Shown here: in pieces, positions 1-10,380 of the stretch
Numbering within the stretch: the stretch's first letter is position 1
How the letters are laid out: each line of letters opens with the position of its first letter
Source: Carya illinoinensis
Lineage: Eukaryota > Streptophyta > Magnoliopsida > Fagales > Juglandaceae
DNA: 64,000 bases
NCBI RefSeq assembly: GCF_018687715.1
Contig: NC_056765.1
Coordinates: 16,753,001-16,817,000 of the forward strand
Direction: 5' to 3'
Program-made: the position numbers and the translations under genes
The notes under the pieces: generated by a model
Databases searched by the model: none
Told to the model about the DNA's origin: nothing
Seen by the model: only the letters and a program-made list of their open reading frames with translations

Positions 1-815
1 TTAGTTAAAGCCCCACCACATACCTTTAGACATTCTTGTAATTTTTTCATAGGTTGTTGGGAGGCTTGGCATTCACTCCATACCCTTTTAAGAAATTGTT
101 CACAATCCTCATCTCTGGCCCAACTAGCCTCATATCTAAAGTTTTTCCTTCTAAATATATATATATTTTTTTACAAGATCTATCGACCCTCATCAACAAA
201 GGACTATGATCAGAGCATCTAGCAGCTAGCACATCAACTATAACCCTTTTGAACTTTGATATCCCTGATGCATTTGCCACTGCTCCATACAATCTCTTCT
301 TGGTAAAAGTATCATCATCTTGTTTATTGCTCTAGATGAATTTATCACCTCTCCACAAAAAATAAAAAAGTTCATTTTCATCTAGCACTTATGATCTAAG
401 ATTTAGCTCGTGGTTATCCTCCCCATTTCTCATCATGATACAATATCTCATTAAAGGCCTATCCTCAGGTTTTAATCCTGAAAGTATCCCCCATGTGACC
501 ATAGAAACCTGTAAGCTCCCAGCCATTCTTCTGCCTAGACCCCTTGATCCATGCATGAATGTGTCTTTATGAAAAATTTTGAATTTTCACTTTACCTTCC
601 TCTTTCCACAACAAGGTCAAACCCCCATTCCTTCCAATGGGATCAACCACAAAACAACCTGAGAACCCCATCCTTGATCTTATTTACTCAAATTTGCAAA
701 ACTATCAATTTTGTTTCAATAAGAAACAAAATTTCGACCTGCTCCTTCACCATTACGTAAAGGTCTTGAACTGTCTAGGGGATCCCAAGCCCATGACAAT
801 TCCAACTTAAGGCAA
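1..815 (-). pseudogene. LINE ORF2 endonuclease remnant
   Basis: Recognisable apurinic-endonuclease-type blocks in several frames: an LSW start block near 790, a GRNGGLTLLW-like block near 620, LTGFYGH near 500, and a KRLYGAVAN...AARCSDHSPLL block at about 200-300. The SDH triad of the C-terminal catalytic motif is still readable. Stops and frameshifts between blocks show long decay. In active LINEs this domain nicks target DNA for target-primed reverse transcription. Confidence 0.7.
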
Positions 816-818
816 TCA

Positions 819-1259
819 TTATGCTTGGCGGCACTGATTAACAGCTTCCGCCAATAACTTGATAGTACCTTCCACTTCCAAATCTCTCCCTTTCTTACTC
901 TTCTTAGAGCATAATTCTGTGTTAGATTCATCTTCACCAATGCTCATCTTCCTTTTACAAGGCTTATTGATGGAAGATAACAATTGAATTTTAACTTGAT
1001 CACGTGCTCTCCTCTTCCACTTCCTCCCAACCATCAAATCTTCATCACATTCGCCATTTTCATCAGATAGTCTATCAGTAGTAGTCTTTGTTGGATTATT
1101 ACCCTCGATTGTGTCTTTCATGGGTACTAGGCTTGGCCCATTTTTTCTAAGATTTAGGTCCACTATGTCCACACTACAGTTGTTTCTAGTGTTCCCACCA
1201 CTTTCAACGAGTAGCTTGTCTCCGCCAATCTTATATAGATCTTCGTTTGTAACATTCAT
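819..1259 (-). pseudogene. LINE ORF1 C-terminal fragment
   Basis: A 146-residue open stretch with a basic KWKRRARDQ motif and a second lysine cluster (KRKMSIGEDE, SKKSKKGR). It resembles the hydrophilic tail that follows the DUF4283 and zinc-knuckle region of plant LINE ORF1. A matching motif (AKWKRKAREQ) occurs in the tail of the full-length LINE ORF1 at 50628-50948, which supports the call. DUF4283 itself is absent. In live elements the protein binds element RNA; this piece cannot be functional. Confidence 0.65.
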
Positions 1260-1374
1260 AGGATTATTCTATAAGTTATAAAAGATTATAATATGATTGA
1301 TTATCAAATATATTATAATCTTTATTCTTGATGAATTGCACTGTATATAATTTTAGATTCATATTACCTTCACT

Positions 1375-1640
1375 TTATCGAAAGTAGTGAGGCGCTTGTT
1401 TGCTAACATTAAGCATCTATTGCTGCGTTTTCAGGAAGTACAAGTGGCACATGTTAATAGAACAGGGAATGGGGTAGTTCATTCTTTAGCTAGATATGCT
1501 TGGAATATTAAGGATATTAATGTTTGGTGGGAGCATATCCCTTCTTTGGTTCACCATTCTTTATGGTTTGACAACATTTGATGTATTGGTGTTTTTTAAT
1601 GAAGTTGTTGTTTATCCAACAAAAAAAAAAAAAGAAAAAA
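1375..1640 (+). mobile_element. 5'-truncated LINE, 3' end with poly(A), plus strand
   Basis: A short plus-strand LINE tail: RNase H coding sequence (1387-1581), about 40 bp of 3' UTR, then an A-rich tract from 1620. The orientation is opposite to the LINE on its left. Heavy 5' truncation is typical of LINE integration. No target duplication was found. Confidence 0.65.
1387..1581 (+). pseudogene. LINE RNase H C-terminal fragment (RVT_3 type)
   Basis: 64 residues with the motif VNRTGNGVVHSLAR, the usual 'R-GN-AH-LAR' block at the C-terminus of the RNase H domain fused to plant LINE reverse transcriptases. Ends at a stop just before the 3' UTR and A-tract. The catalytic acidic residues lie upstream of the truncation and are absent. 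Confidence 0.7.
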
Positions 1641-1689
1641 TTTAGGCACTTGTACTTTAAATTCATTTATATACGATTTTTAATAGCTG

Positions 1690-2240
1690 AAATTGTGTTT
1701 TATATTTATAGCAGAGGATACACAAACCCCTCTCAACCAACCACCCAATTTACAATTGCACCACTCAAAGTATCAATTGTGAGAATCATTCCCTTAAACT
1801 GCTTGCCAAAAAATTGCATGCAATGCACCCTCTTTGTCTTAAAAATAAACAACTACCACTAAAAAGATTTTAAAAATTACTGAATAACCCTATCAAATAA
1901 AAATAATAAATTCAAATAATATTTTTTCAAATAAATATTTTTTAAGATAAGAATAAGTACTATTTTAAAAGATAACGATAGAATTTTTTAAGAAAATATT
2001 TTTAAAATACTAATTGCTTATACGTTTCTCAAGTCTTGAATTGTTTAATATATATTTTTTAAATCTTTGATTTTTTTCAAAATTTATTTTTAAATCTCTA
2101 ATGTTTTAACAAGGGTATCTGCCCATTTTTTTCGGGAGGGGGGAGATTGCTAATTTGTATTAATTTGAGGGGACAGTCGTTAGAATTGATAATTTAATTA
2201 TTTAATTCAGAGGTGATTGGAAATTTATAATGTTGTGATA
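1690..2240. mobile_element. Foldback MITE-like element, copy 1
   Basis: The left part (ACCACCCAATTTACA...AAAGTATCAATT...CCCTTAAACT) is matched in reverse complement by the right part (GAGGGGACAGTCGTTAGAATTGATAA), so the element has long imperfect terminal inverted repeats around an AT-rich core. The same order of motifs recurs at 3597-4145 in the same orientation. No coding capacity. Exact termini and target duplication were not resolved. It lies left of the last visible exon of the ankyrin gene. Confidence 0.55.
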
Positions 2241-2718
2241 GCTTTCAGCAAATGAACATCATTTTAATTACACAAACATGTCTTATTTGTGTTTCTTTTA
2301 TTATTCATAATTTAGATTTCAACGCCATTACAAATAACTAGATTAAGAGTAATATATTCCTCCTACAATTATTTTACATCTTAGTTTACTAGCAATTAAC
2401 CAATATGTTCACAGTGCCATCTCATTAAAAGTAATAAAAATTTCTTTATTTGAACTCCAAATTTTGCTCAACTTCGCTATTTAAAATATAAATATTTGTT
2501 AAAACAATTGTAAAAATGATGGTGGTGTATCATTTTACTCTTGGACTAAGGTTTGCTAGGAATAAATTATGATGTGACTTCAAATTAGGAGTAAAACTCC
2601 TTAGTATCAAGATTTATATGCTAAGTAATAGATAGATCATCACAAGAGAAAATTAATATTGAAGTTGGCCAAATAACAAGCCAAGATTTAGGGAAAGCAA
2701 AGTAAGGCAAAAACATAC
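2241..2718. other. AT-rich non-coding sequence left of ankyrin exon 4
   Basis: No homology recognised. If the ankyrin gene continues beyond 2719 this is intron; otherwise intergenic. Mononucleotide-rich with no long ORF. Confidence 0.5.
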
Positions 2719-2808
2719 CTGATCTGTTACTTTCTACTTGTAACTTTCCTTTTCGTCGATCTTGATTGTCATTAGAAACAGTACCCAATGCAATGTGATG
2801 ATTGTGAT
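2719..2808 (-). CDS. Candidate ankyrin gene exon 4
   Basis: A 90-bp open block with acceptor TATAG at 2809, preceded by a long polypyrimidine run, and donor GTATGT at 2718. Its phase (1 in, 1 out) fits exon 3, and the hydrophilic product (around VSNDNQDRRKGKLQ) resembles the variable linker exon of this family. There is no strongly conserved motif, so support is the splice sites, phase and open frame. Confidence 0.5.
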
Positions 2809-5800
2809 CTATACCATTTAGTGAAAAAAAAAAAAAAAAACAGAGAGGGAGAGAGAGAGAAGCTAAGATATCTAGGTAATAATTGGTTTGAACTAAATTC
2901 TATAATAAAAGAGAAATAATAGACATAAAACGAGTCATCATGTATATAGTCTCTAAGAAGGATATTCACACATGAGCATCAATAAAATGACTAACTTCGT
3001 ATGTCTTTTTCTTTAGAATTCATACAACAAATTCTAATTAGAAATATTAATCGATTCAGTTTTCTTTTTTTTTTTTCTTTTTTTTCTTTTTTAAGGTATA
3101 AATTCTGATATCATCATAATGTCTGAATTTTATGGGTGTTTTTATATACGTTAGTATTACTTTAATTCCTTCATGTGTATCCATATGATACTTTCCAAAA
3201 ACATTGACTGTCTTTACACTTTTGTACATCAATAGGATTCTTATTCCACGGGTTCACATTACAATATATATTAAGTCTTTCATTCTTGTGTTAATGATCA
3301 ATAAGCATGATAGAAAAGCTGGAGGATAAAATATGATTTTTTTTTTAAACTTTATTTGGTTGAAGAGAAAAGAAAAAAAAAGAGAGAAAAGTATTTTGCA
3401 TTAAAGTTCTATCTTATCGCTTTAGTTAAAAAGAGTACTATTTGAAATTGGGAAAAATGACGATACTTAACTACTTAAGTAAGATATGTGAATTGCACTC
3501 TTATCAAAAGTACTATATATATATATATATATATTTAGATTCATATCAAACTTTTAGTACTTGAATTGCATTTATATTTTTTTTAATATTTATAGGAGAA
3601 AATGCAGTACTACAAAATCATGATCTCAAACTACCACCCAATTTACAAACATCCCTCAAATGAAAGTATCAATTTTGGCAATCACCTCGTTAAACTACCA
3701 AAACTGGCAATGTACCCTAATTAATTATCCTTCAGAAAAAACTTAAAAATTAAAAAACACCCCTATTGAATAAAAATAATTTATTTCGAAGAAATTTTTT
3801 GCGAAATAAATTATTTTAAAATCAAACTAGTTATTTTAAGAAATAAAGAGAATATGTCTTTAGGAAAATAGTTTTTAGAGTACAATGTTAATGGTTTTAA
3901 ATGTTTCTCAAGCTAGTTTTTATTTTTTGAATAATATTTTTAAATATTTTAATTTTTCAAAATTAACTTTTTATTTCTATTTTTATTTTTTCAAGGGTAC
4001 CTGCCACATTTTCATTTTGATAGAGGGAAAATTGCTAATTTTCATAATTTAAGGGGATGATTGTCAAAATTAATAATCTGATCGAAGTGCATTGCGCGCA
4101 AACTTTGTATTAATAGTTTGAGGGGCTTTATACACTTACCCATTTTTTCAATTCACACATAACACAAAATTCACTACAAAAAAAAAAAAAAGAGCATTTG
4201 TGACAAACTTATATATACGATATGAATGACTATTTGCAATCAAAACAGACTCATTTTGAAATAAAATAGTTATTTTTGCAAGAAATGTCTTGTCACAATT
4301 ATGTACCACATCGATCTTTACCCTAATTCTAAACCTAATTAATTATGATTTTTCAAACTTTGTTATAATTAAGTAACATATATATGGGACTAATTAATTA
4401 AAGAAACTACGCAGTTGAATTCTTTTTTGAAGTATTCTCATAGATCTTGACTTCTTTTTTATTTACTAAGAAAACGTAAACCATAATTAATATTATTATT
4501 GATGGTGATATTTTCTTTTTAATGAGCCATTCTTGAATACTACAATATTGAAAAGCAAGAGAAAGGAGATCAGTATTGCAGGTACTACGGGAGTAGATGT
4601 ATTAATAATGTTTCCAAAACCAGAGCTGATTTTTACCTGGGAAGCAAGAACGCGTACATCTGGCCATTGCTAAGATGGGAGATTCACCTTGGTTGTCAAG
4701 AGCCAGTGCCAAACTTGAGGATTTGTCCATTAAATCTAAAGCAATATCTGTTGTGTTGTTTCGGGCCGCCGCGTACGTATAGATCGATCGTGGATGGTCA
4801 AAAAGGAATCGACATACTTATATTACCAATATCAATATAAAATGAAAATAAGTAACATCTCACAAAAAATAAATTTATAAATTAATTATATATGCAGTTA
4901 ATTAAATGTGATAATTATTATATATTCTTTCAAGTGAAGATATTTTTATTTTCTAATGTAATGCTCGCAACAAATTAACAGTCATGAAATAGCACTTCAA
5001 TTTATAATTTTATTTTTGTGAGATGTTAAATATTTATCTCAAATAAATAACATATAATATATATATTAATGGATAGTAAAACAAGGAGTTGTTACCCAAG
5101 GCTCCGCAATATATAGCACGTGTAAGAAGAATAGCACCGTTGCGGTTCCGGCCATCTCTTTGCATCAGAACTTCCGTAGTAGTGAGTTCGTACAAATAGC
5201 GCGCCATTTCTATTTGCCCGAAATCTATTGCCAAAACAACTGGAAGAAGATTATCTTCGCCGGAACGTGCAATGCTTACCAAATTTTTCCTTTCAGTTTT
5301 CTCCCCAATAATGGCTTTCGCCACTTTGCAATCTCCAAGCGAAGCAGCCACCATTAGAGCTGTGTCTCCGTCATTATCTGCAATATTCAACCCATCTGCG
5401 GTCATGTTATCCGCCAACTTCTTCACTATCTCATCACGTCCATGAGTAACAGCAATGTGAAGAGCCGTTTCGCCTGTATCATTATTTGTTTTCTTATTCA
5501 GTAAGTCCGGTTTTTTGAGAAACTTCTCAAGTACTAGTTCCTCTGCTGCCGCCCAATCTTCGTCTAGCATAACTTTAATGTACTGCTTACGAACCAGATC
5601 ATCACCTGCCATTTTTTATTTGTTTTCATGGTAAGATGGTCTTTTCCGCAACGTTAAATTTTAAGAATAAGCTATACATGCACAAGGCACGTCAGATATA
5701 GTACCGATTAACAAGTCCAAGGCAACTCATGATCAGATATCAGCTGCATGCCATTTTCATTTTCTTTTTCTTTTTCTTTCGTTCCCCCCCCCCCCCCCCC

Positions 5801-8800
5801 CCAATCCAGTTCCTTTTAGAGGCATTAGGGTTGCAGAGAGAGGATTCGAGTCCTCCAGTTTAAAGAGTTCGATGCATGCATGTCCTTCATGTTGGATGCC
5901 CATGCAGTCGGCCCGACAGACATGTATATAAGATCATATCTCATGCATGCCAGCGATCCCATGGTGCATGCCTGTTTAACTTATAGCAATATATATATAT
6001 ATAGTACATACAAGTACTCAAACTTCAAGGGGGGAAAAGTTTGTCTAAAAGTTTTGTGTGCGCGGACTGATCCTTTCATTAATTAAAAGTTTGTCTCTCG
6101 TGTATATGCACATAGAACTGTTCACCAGGTTTTGAATCGGGTATTTGGGTATACATCTAGATGAATCCAATTTTTAAAATCTAGAAATTCGGATTCAGAG
6201 TTGTATCCGATTTTTTTTTTTTTAACAAAAGCCTACATTATTAATTTTTTTTTTCAAAAAAAAAATAATGTTCAAACCCCCTAAGAGAATTCAACTTAGG
6301 ACTTGCAGTTTTTTTCTCCAATGAAATTCTCTTTATCATCTAGTAAAATCGAAGCATCACACCATGCAAAACTATCAATGTGCTTTATGTGCTGATCTAG
6401 TGTTACCCTACTTCTAAAAAAAGCAAAAAAAGAAAAATGGTGAATGAACTAAAATATGAGTACTTGTGACAACTGCCGTGGAAATGAAGACGAACCAATG
6501 AGGCTGCCATTCTTAGGTCGTCTGAGACCACCTTTTCAACCCATGAGAAGATAATGGCCTCGGTCTCTGGGCAAATATCTTGGAATATGCCAAATCCTAA
6601 AGACACTCCACCTGATGCTTCATTCAAGTGTGCTTCCAAATGCAATGGTAGAATTCTTGGTTATTGATGGGGAGGTTTGTATCATCTTCTCGAAGGAAGA
6701 GATTGCACCATCTGCTCTGCCTTTCAAGTTTTCGCTGGTTCTTAAATTTCTGCGTCAAAGGCCTTCGTTAGAATATATCCGGGGCTCGTTTGGGACTCAA
6801 AAATCAACCTGTTATTTCGAGTATGAGGAAGCCTAGATCTGTGTTCGTACGAATGCCATCAGAGGAGGATTTTTTGAAAGCTTTCTCAAGGAAAACGTGT
6901 GATGTGGATGGGATCCCATATAGAGTTTTTCAGTGGAATGCAGATTTCAATGAGGAAGAACCTTCCATGCTGCCGGTCTGGGTGGTACTACCGGGACTAC
7001 CGCTGAATTTTTATCACGAATCCTTTCTAAGGAATATCACTACACCTATTGGACGGTTTTTGAGACGTGATAATGTGATGACCCGATGAGCGACGAGGAC
7101 AGATGGCGCTAGGGTTTGCGTGGAGATGGATGCTGCTAAGACACCACTCTCTAGTATGTGGATTGGTTGGCCTAGAAGTTCCTCGAGTTTTTACCAAGAG
7201 GTCGTATATGAAACTTTACCTGCATATTGTTTCCTCCTACTACATGCAGGGTCATAGTTTGATGACATGCAAGTGGAAGGACAAAAGGAAGAACATGATA
7301 GGGGAAAACCGGAAAAAAATGGGTCCAAATAGAAAAGGAAATAGAAGACAAGACGAGGCAGGAAAGGACTAATGCAGAAGTACAGCAGACGAATCAAGAT
7401 GGAATGGACAAGCAAAAGCAAGGCCTGGGGAATTCTATGGGTACAACACATGAGGACGAAGAAAGATGAGAAAATGAAAAATCTAGTTATAAGTACAACT
7501 GTGTACTAATATGTACACCAATCTGATGTGATTGGTCAAAAAATAGATTTTATTGAAAATAATATTAATTTAAATTTTGAATATAAAGAAATCAGTATTA
7601 TGATTTTACTTATACATAACAAAACTCATCAGAAAATGTGAATTTATTGCAAGCTGGGCCCTCACCTAGTGGTGAATGCCATTTGTTGGAAGGGGAGATG
7701 CAAATGGAGAATTCTAGCCCTATTAGTGGGGGCGCCATGCATGAGAACCAGCTCGGTTTATCCGCAGGAAAGTTAACGCAAGCAGGGTTCTTAGTTGGTG
7801 GTCAGGGCGCCGAAGGGGAGATGCATTTGGAAGTTACAAGAGTAAAGGTGGGGAATGATGATGCACTCAGGCCTCAGGAGGACATGCATGCAGGGTACGT
7901 GGGTTTGGATGTACAGAATGGGGAACAGGTCGATTGTCCAGTTGTGGTGATTGGTAATAAGATGAATGCTACACATCATCCCACACTACACACTTTATAT
8001 ATTAAAATATTATTTTTTATTTTTTTATTTTTTATTTTATTTTATTCTTATTAAACTAATTAAATTATTCTATTTATCATCCACACACTACATATTTATT
8101 ATAGAAAAAATGAAAAAAAAAATTAAAATAAATATGTTGCGTGAAGTGTGAGAATGACAAGAAGATTTTTCCTGATAATAATGCGGTAGTGGGGTCTGAC
8201 GATTCACAAAGGGGCTTGGAGGCATAAAGGGAGTCCATGTCAAATAGTGAAAACACTGAGGTAAATGAACATCTGGAAAAGGACAAAATGTCCCCCTCAG
8301 ATTCGGAATTGAATAATATGAAGGTGGGAGGAAAACCTTGGGTTAAAAGAAGAAGCTCTACTCGGGTCCTAAGCAGAACTTCAAGACTGGATTTATGATT
8401 GGAAACATCATGTTTCGGAATGTGAGAGGTCTGAGATCTCAGACCTCAAAGAAGGTTGAGGAAGTTAGTGAGACAGTATAATCCAGTTATTGCTGCTATA
8501 GTAGAACCATTCATGTCCGAGGGAAATTGTGAAGCTGAAGGTTTGGAATTGTGAACTGGTCATTTGTGAATCTAAGGGAAATTGTGAACCATTCTCGGTC
8601 TTTGCTGTCATTTGAGGTGGCTTGGTTTTTGGTCTTGGTCTATCATGTCTATTTGTAATTCTCAAAATTTGTTTGTAATCACAGTTTTCTTCCATTAAGT
8701 AAGAGTTATTAATAAAATTGGAGTCCCATTCTCTTTAATTAAAAAAAAAAAAAAAAGAATGTGAATGCTAGGGTTATGTTGGTGAGAGGAAGGAGAAGAG

Positions 8801-9755
8801 AGAAGAGAGATAATAATTTCCTTTTATAAATTGGAAACCAAATTTTAGAGGAGAGAAGAGAGATCATAATTTCTTTTCATAAACCGGTCTAGTACCCGTA
8901 ATCGGCTCAAGTAGGGCCAGTTAGGATAATACGATTTGGGACTGGATAAAATCCAGTCTAGAAACCATAACCTAAATTCGAATATCCGAGTTTCGGGCTA
9001 GGCCGAGTAAAAATTCAACTGATCAAATGAACAGTCTCATATGTACGCACTCATGCATTACCTTTGAGATATGTATAATATAAGAATAACTGTCCCTAAT
9101 CAATATATATATCTGGAAAATAATGAACTAGCCAGTTCTCGGTTAATAGTTTTATCACACGCATTATTCATATATAGAACCAAACCCGGTTGAAGAACTG
9201 GATTCAACAACTTCTTAACATTTGTTGTTTGATGTGACATTAAATTATTGATCAATTATTATCAAATAATTTGATACCAAAATTATAAATAATAACTAAA
9301 AGATAGTTAGAAATTACATTTTCCCTTAAAGAATTTTAAATATTAACTGACGTTTAAACCATGTTTTAGCCTTTTTGGTATCGTGTTCATTTTATTTTTA
9401 CACTATTGTTCTTAGTAGCAGCTATTTTTCTATTTCTTTTCTTTTCTTTTATTTTTCCTAACAAAAGGCAACATTTCATTAAATCTAAAAGACAAACATA
9501 AAAGTAGCTAGGGATTGGGGATTCAATAGATTGAAAAGTTATTTCTTAAATTTTTCTTATTTACTAATAGTTTGATAAATACCATATCATAAAATATTAA
9601 GAAAATGATGAATATCATTTTTCTAAATTTTTTTTACAATAGAGGTATCGATGTATTTCGAACTTAATTCAATCAAATTTTGAGAGAGAGAGAGAGATAC
9701 CAGCTTGCTGATCCTGATCACCTCGAGAAGTACTACTACTTGCTGATGCCTCCAT
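2719..9755 (-). CDS. Ankyrin-repeat protein gene (ITN1/ACD6-like), 5' exons; 3' part not seen
   Basis: Spliced model, minus strand: exons 9701-9755, 5096-5605, 4637-4747 and 2719-2808. Every junction is phase 1 with GT donors and AG acceptors, and the frame stays open for about 255 residues. The product would carry an N-terminal low-complexity leader, ankyrin repeats over roughly residues 55-190, and a linker. Plant proteins of this type usually continue with more repeats and a C-terminal PGG transmembrane domain, acting at membranes in stress or defence signalling (family knowledge). That half is missing here: either it lies beyond the left window edge or it was lost, since 1-2240 is transposon debris. 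Intron 1 is about 4.1 kb and contains a LINE and a peroxidase fragment. Translation could instead start at the ATG at 5612, because that exon also opens with an in-frame methionine. Confidence 0.6.
2809..4636 (-). other. Ankyrin intron 3 with simple repeats and a MITE
   Basis: Contains GA/T runs (2822-2862), poly-pyrimidine at 3061-3092, an (AT)n stretch around 3511-3533, and the foldback element listed separately. No other coding block was seen. Confidence 0.5.
3597..4145. mobile_element. Foldback MITE-like element, copy 2
   Basis: Left arm: CTCAAACTACCACCCAATTT, then AAAGTATCAATTTTGGCAAT, then TTAAACTACCAAAACTGGCA. Right arm in reverse complement: CCCCTCAAACTATTAATACA, then ATTAATTTTGACAATCATCC, then CCTTAAATTATGAAAATTAG. 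The arms of well over 100 bp are therefore clearly complementary. Direct-oriented relative of the element at 1690-2240. No ORF. Confidence 0.6.
4637..4747 (-). CDS. Ankyrin gene exon 3
   Basis: A 111-bp block between an acceptor ACAACAG at 4748 and a donor GTAAAA at 4636. Joined to exon 2 in phase 1 it reads ALDLMDKSSSLALALDNQGE followed by SPILAMA. This matches the conserved 'P-LA-A-D-GES-L--LA' region that follows the first ankyrin repeats in ITN1/ACD6-like plant proteins. The intron between exons 2 and 3 is about 350 bp. Confidence 0.85.
5096..5612 (-). CDS. Ankyrin gene main exon (exon 2)
   Basis: Encodes the repeat-bearing core. Visible ankyrin signatures include TGETALHIAVTHGRDEIVKKL and DNDGDTALMVAASLGDCKVAKAI, each with the TALH/TALM turn and following helix. 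The GT donor at 5095-5094 follows the codons for GAL, giving phase 1, and the alternative unspliced reading quickly becomes AT-rich nonsense. The 5' border is either the ATG at 5612 or an AG acceptor ending at 5606 (TGGCAG before GTGATGAT); both keep the same frame. Base composition is clearly more balanced than the flanks, as expected for real coding sequence. Confidence 0.88.
5613..6477. other. Intron 1 / upstream DNA of ankyrin main exon
   Basis: AT-rich, with an (AT)n block near 5989-6002 and T-rich runs at 6212-6255. No gene recognised. If translation starts at 5612 this holds the promoter and 5' UTR; in the four-exon model it is intron 1. Confidence 0.5.
5784..5802. repeat. Poly(C) tract
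   Basis: A run of 19 C after a CTTTTT-rich stretch, upstream of the ankyrin main exon. Prone to polymerase slippage. Confidence 0.9.
6478..6615 (-). pseudogene. Class III peroxidase first-exon fragment
   Basis: Minus-strand reading GFGIFQDICPETEAIIFSW...DDLRMAASLVRLHFH matches the N-terminus of secreted plant peroxidases, including the CPEAE block that holds the first disulfide cysteine and RLHFHDCF with the distal haem histidine. Here it reads RLHFHGSC and then loses similarity. Only this exon piece is present. It abuts, in opposite orientation, the start of the LINE ORF1 at about 6625. Confidence 0.7.
7477..7630. mobile_element. Small MITE inside LINE ORF1, 8-bp duplication
   Basis: 154 bp AT-rich insert flanked by AGAAAATG at 7469-7476 and 7631-7638. 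Ends share a weak inverted TTATAAGTA/TATAAGTA match. An 8-bp duplication suggests the hAT superfamily. Confidence 0.55.
7970..8158. mobile_element. Second MITE inside LINE ORF1
   Basis: Begins near CATCCCACACTACACAC and ends with GTGAAGTGTGAGAATGAC. The reverse complement of the right end (CATTCTCACACTTCACGC) pairs with the left end, so it has about 18-bp imperfect terminal inverted repeats. The core is A/T homopolymer-rich. LINE ORF1 tail sequence resumes after it. Target duplication unclear. Confidence 0.55.
8395..8530 (+). pseudogene. LINE ORF2 N-terminus (endonuclease start)
   Basis: ATG at 8397 opens MIGNIMFRNVRGL, then VRQYNPVIAAIVEPFMSE in another frame. This is the usual start of the endonuclease domain in this LINE lineage. 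Sequence jumps to a 3' UTR-like segment right after, so a large deletion removed the rest. Confidence 0.7.
8756..9700. other. Intron 1 (continued), no gene seen
   Basis: Repeated AGAGAGATAATAATTTC/AGAGAGATCATAATTTC motifs near 8800-8880, otherwise AT-rich, with (GA)n at 9682-9697 beside the exon 1 donor. No coding block recognised. Confidence 0.5.
9701..9755 (-). CDS. Candidate ankyrin gene exon 1 with start codon
   Basis: ATG at 9755 followed by 18 codons rich in Ser, Gln and Asp (MEASASSSTSRGDQDQQA) and a GTATCT donor at 9700. The phase-1 end joins exactly to the acceptor at 5606. Many ITN1-like genes begin with a short Ser-rich first exon of this style (family knowledge). A transcript read across 9701/5605 would settle it. 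Confidence 0.5.
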
Positions 9756-10380
9756 GTTAATCTATCAGCTAGCTGCATATATCCCGATACGGATAATCTT
9801 GGTGTTAGTTATAATAATATAGGAACATATAATAAAAAAAGATTAAAAAAAAGTATGACTGGTTAATTATAGAACAATTAGCATGAAGTGCAAGTGCATG
9901 CACGCCAAATAAAAAATAAAAAATTCAGTATCGGATTTTAATTATTAAGCTACAAATTCTAGAAAGAACCATGAAAAGGCTAGGAAAGTTCCTTAAAACG
10001 ATTTTGAGTCAAATATACAAGTAGGTTTTGATTTGTTCTGTATTTTATTTATTTTCCTGGTAACAGCTCGATCGGTCAGAGCAGCACTAATTTCAGTTTT
10101 GGAATAGAAGTTAGATCTGCAGCTCTATATTTGTACACTTTTATCCATGCTTGAGTGACGGCCTAAGAGTGTTTTAATTTGTCTTTCTGTTCATAACATT
10201 ATGTATATATACATATATGTATATATATATATATATATTTAAATGCAATAACAGCTGCGACAATCTTTTCATAGTATCGATCAAAGAATCTTAATTTTGC
10301 CGAGTACCAATTATAAAAGTGAAAAGAAATTACTAATATTTTTTAGTTATAAATTAACTTGCTTGTTACTCACTGAAAGG
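9756..10380. other. Upstream region of ankyrin exon 1
   Basis: AT-rich with a (TA)n stretch around 10200-10240. May contain the promoter and 5' UTR of the ankyrin gene. No specific element can be claimed. Confidence 0.4.

Larger units (their letters stand above)
1..1262 (-). mobile_element. Decayed LINE (L1-type), 5' part, minus strand
   Basis: On the minus strand an ORF1 tail (819-1259) is followed by pieces of an ORF2 endonuclease (815 down to 1), in the order normal for plant LINEs. Reading frames are broken many times. The element continues past the left window edge, so the reverse transcriptase is not seen. To the right it stops near 1262, where AT-rich sequence begins, so most of ORF1 is missing. 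No poly(A) or target duplication can be assigned. Confidence 0.75.
6640..8395 (+). pseudogene. LINE ORF1 (DUF4283) pseudogene
   Basis: Readable blocks in different frames: DGEVCIIFSKEE and KFSLVLKFLRQRPS; SMRKPRSVFVRMPSEEDFLK and PVWVVLPGLPLNFYHESFLR; then GARVCVEMDA and WIGWPRSSSSFYQEVVYETL, ending at a worn MQGHSLMTCKW zinc-knuckle-like block. These are the successive parts of plant LINE ORF1 proteins, which bind element RNA. At least three frameshifts and two MITE insertions break it. The acidic/basic tail ends near 8395. Confidence 0.8.
6625..8755 (+). mobile_element. Decayed LINE with internal deletion, in ankyrin intron 1
   Basis: Plus-strand order: ORF1 with DUF4283 (6640-7270), ORF1 tail (7270-8395), first residues of ORF2 endonuclease (8395-8530), then 3' UTR-like sequence and an A-tract at 8739-8755. 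Nearly all of ORF2 (endonuclease, reverse transcriptase, RNase H) is missing. Two MITEs are nested inside (7477-7630 and about 7970-8158). It is antisense to the surrounding ankyrin gene. Confidence 0.75.

Noticed and set aside
5160..5357. Plus-strand 65-codon frame
   Set aside because: Antisense shadow of the ankyrin exon.
5820..5870. GGATTCGAGTCCTC, resembling a polymerase III B box
   Set aside because: No A box at proper distance, no A-tail or duplication; too weak for a tRNA or SINE call.
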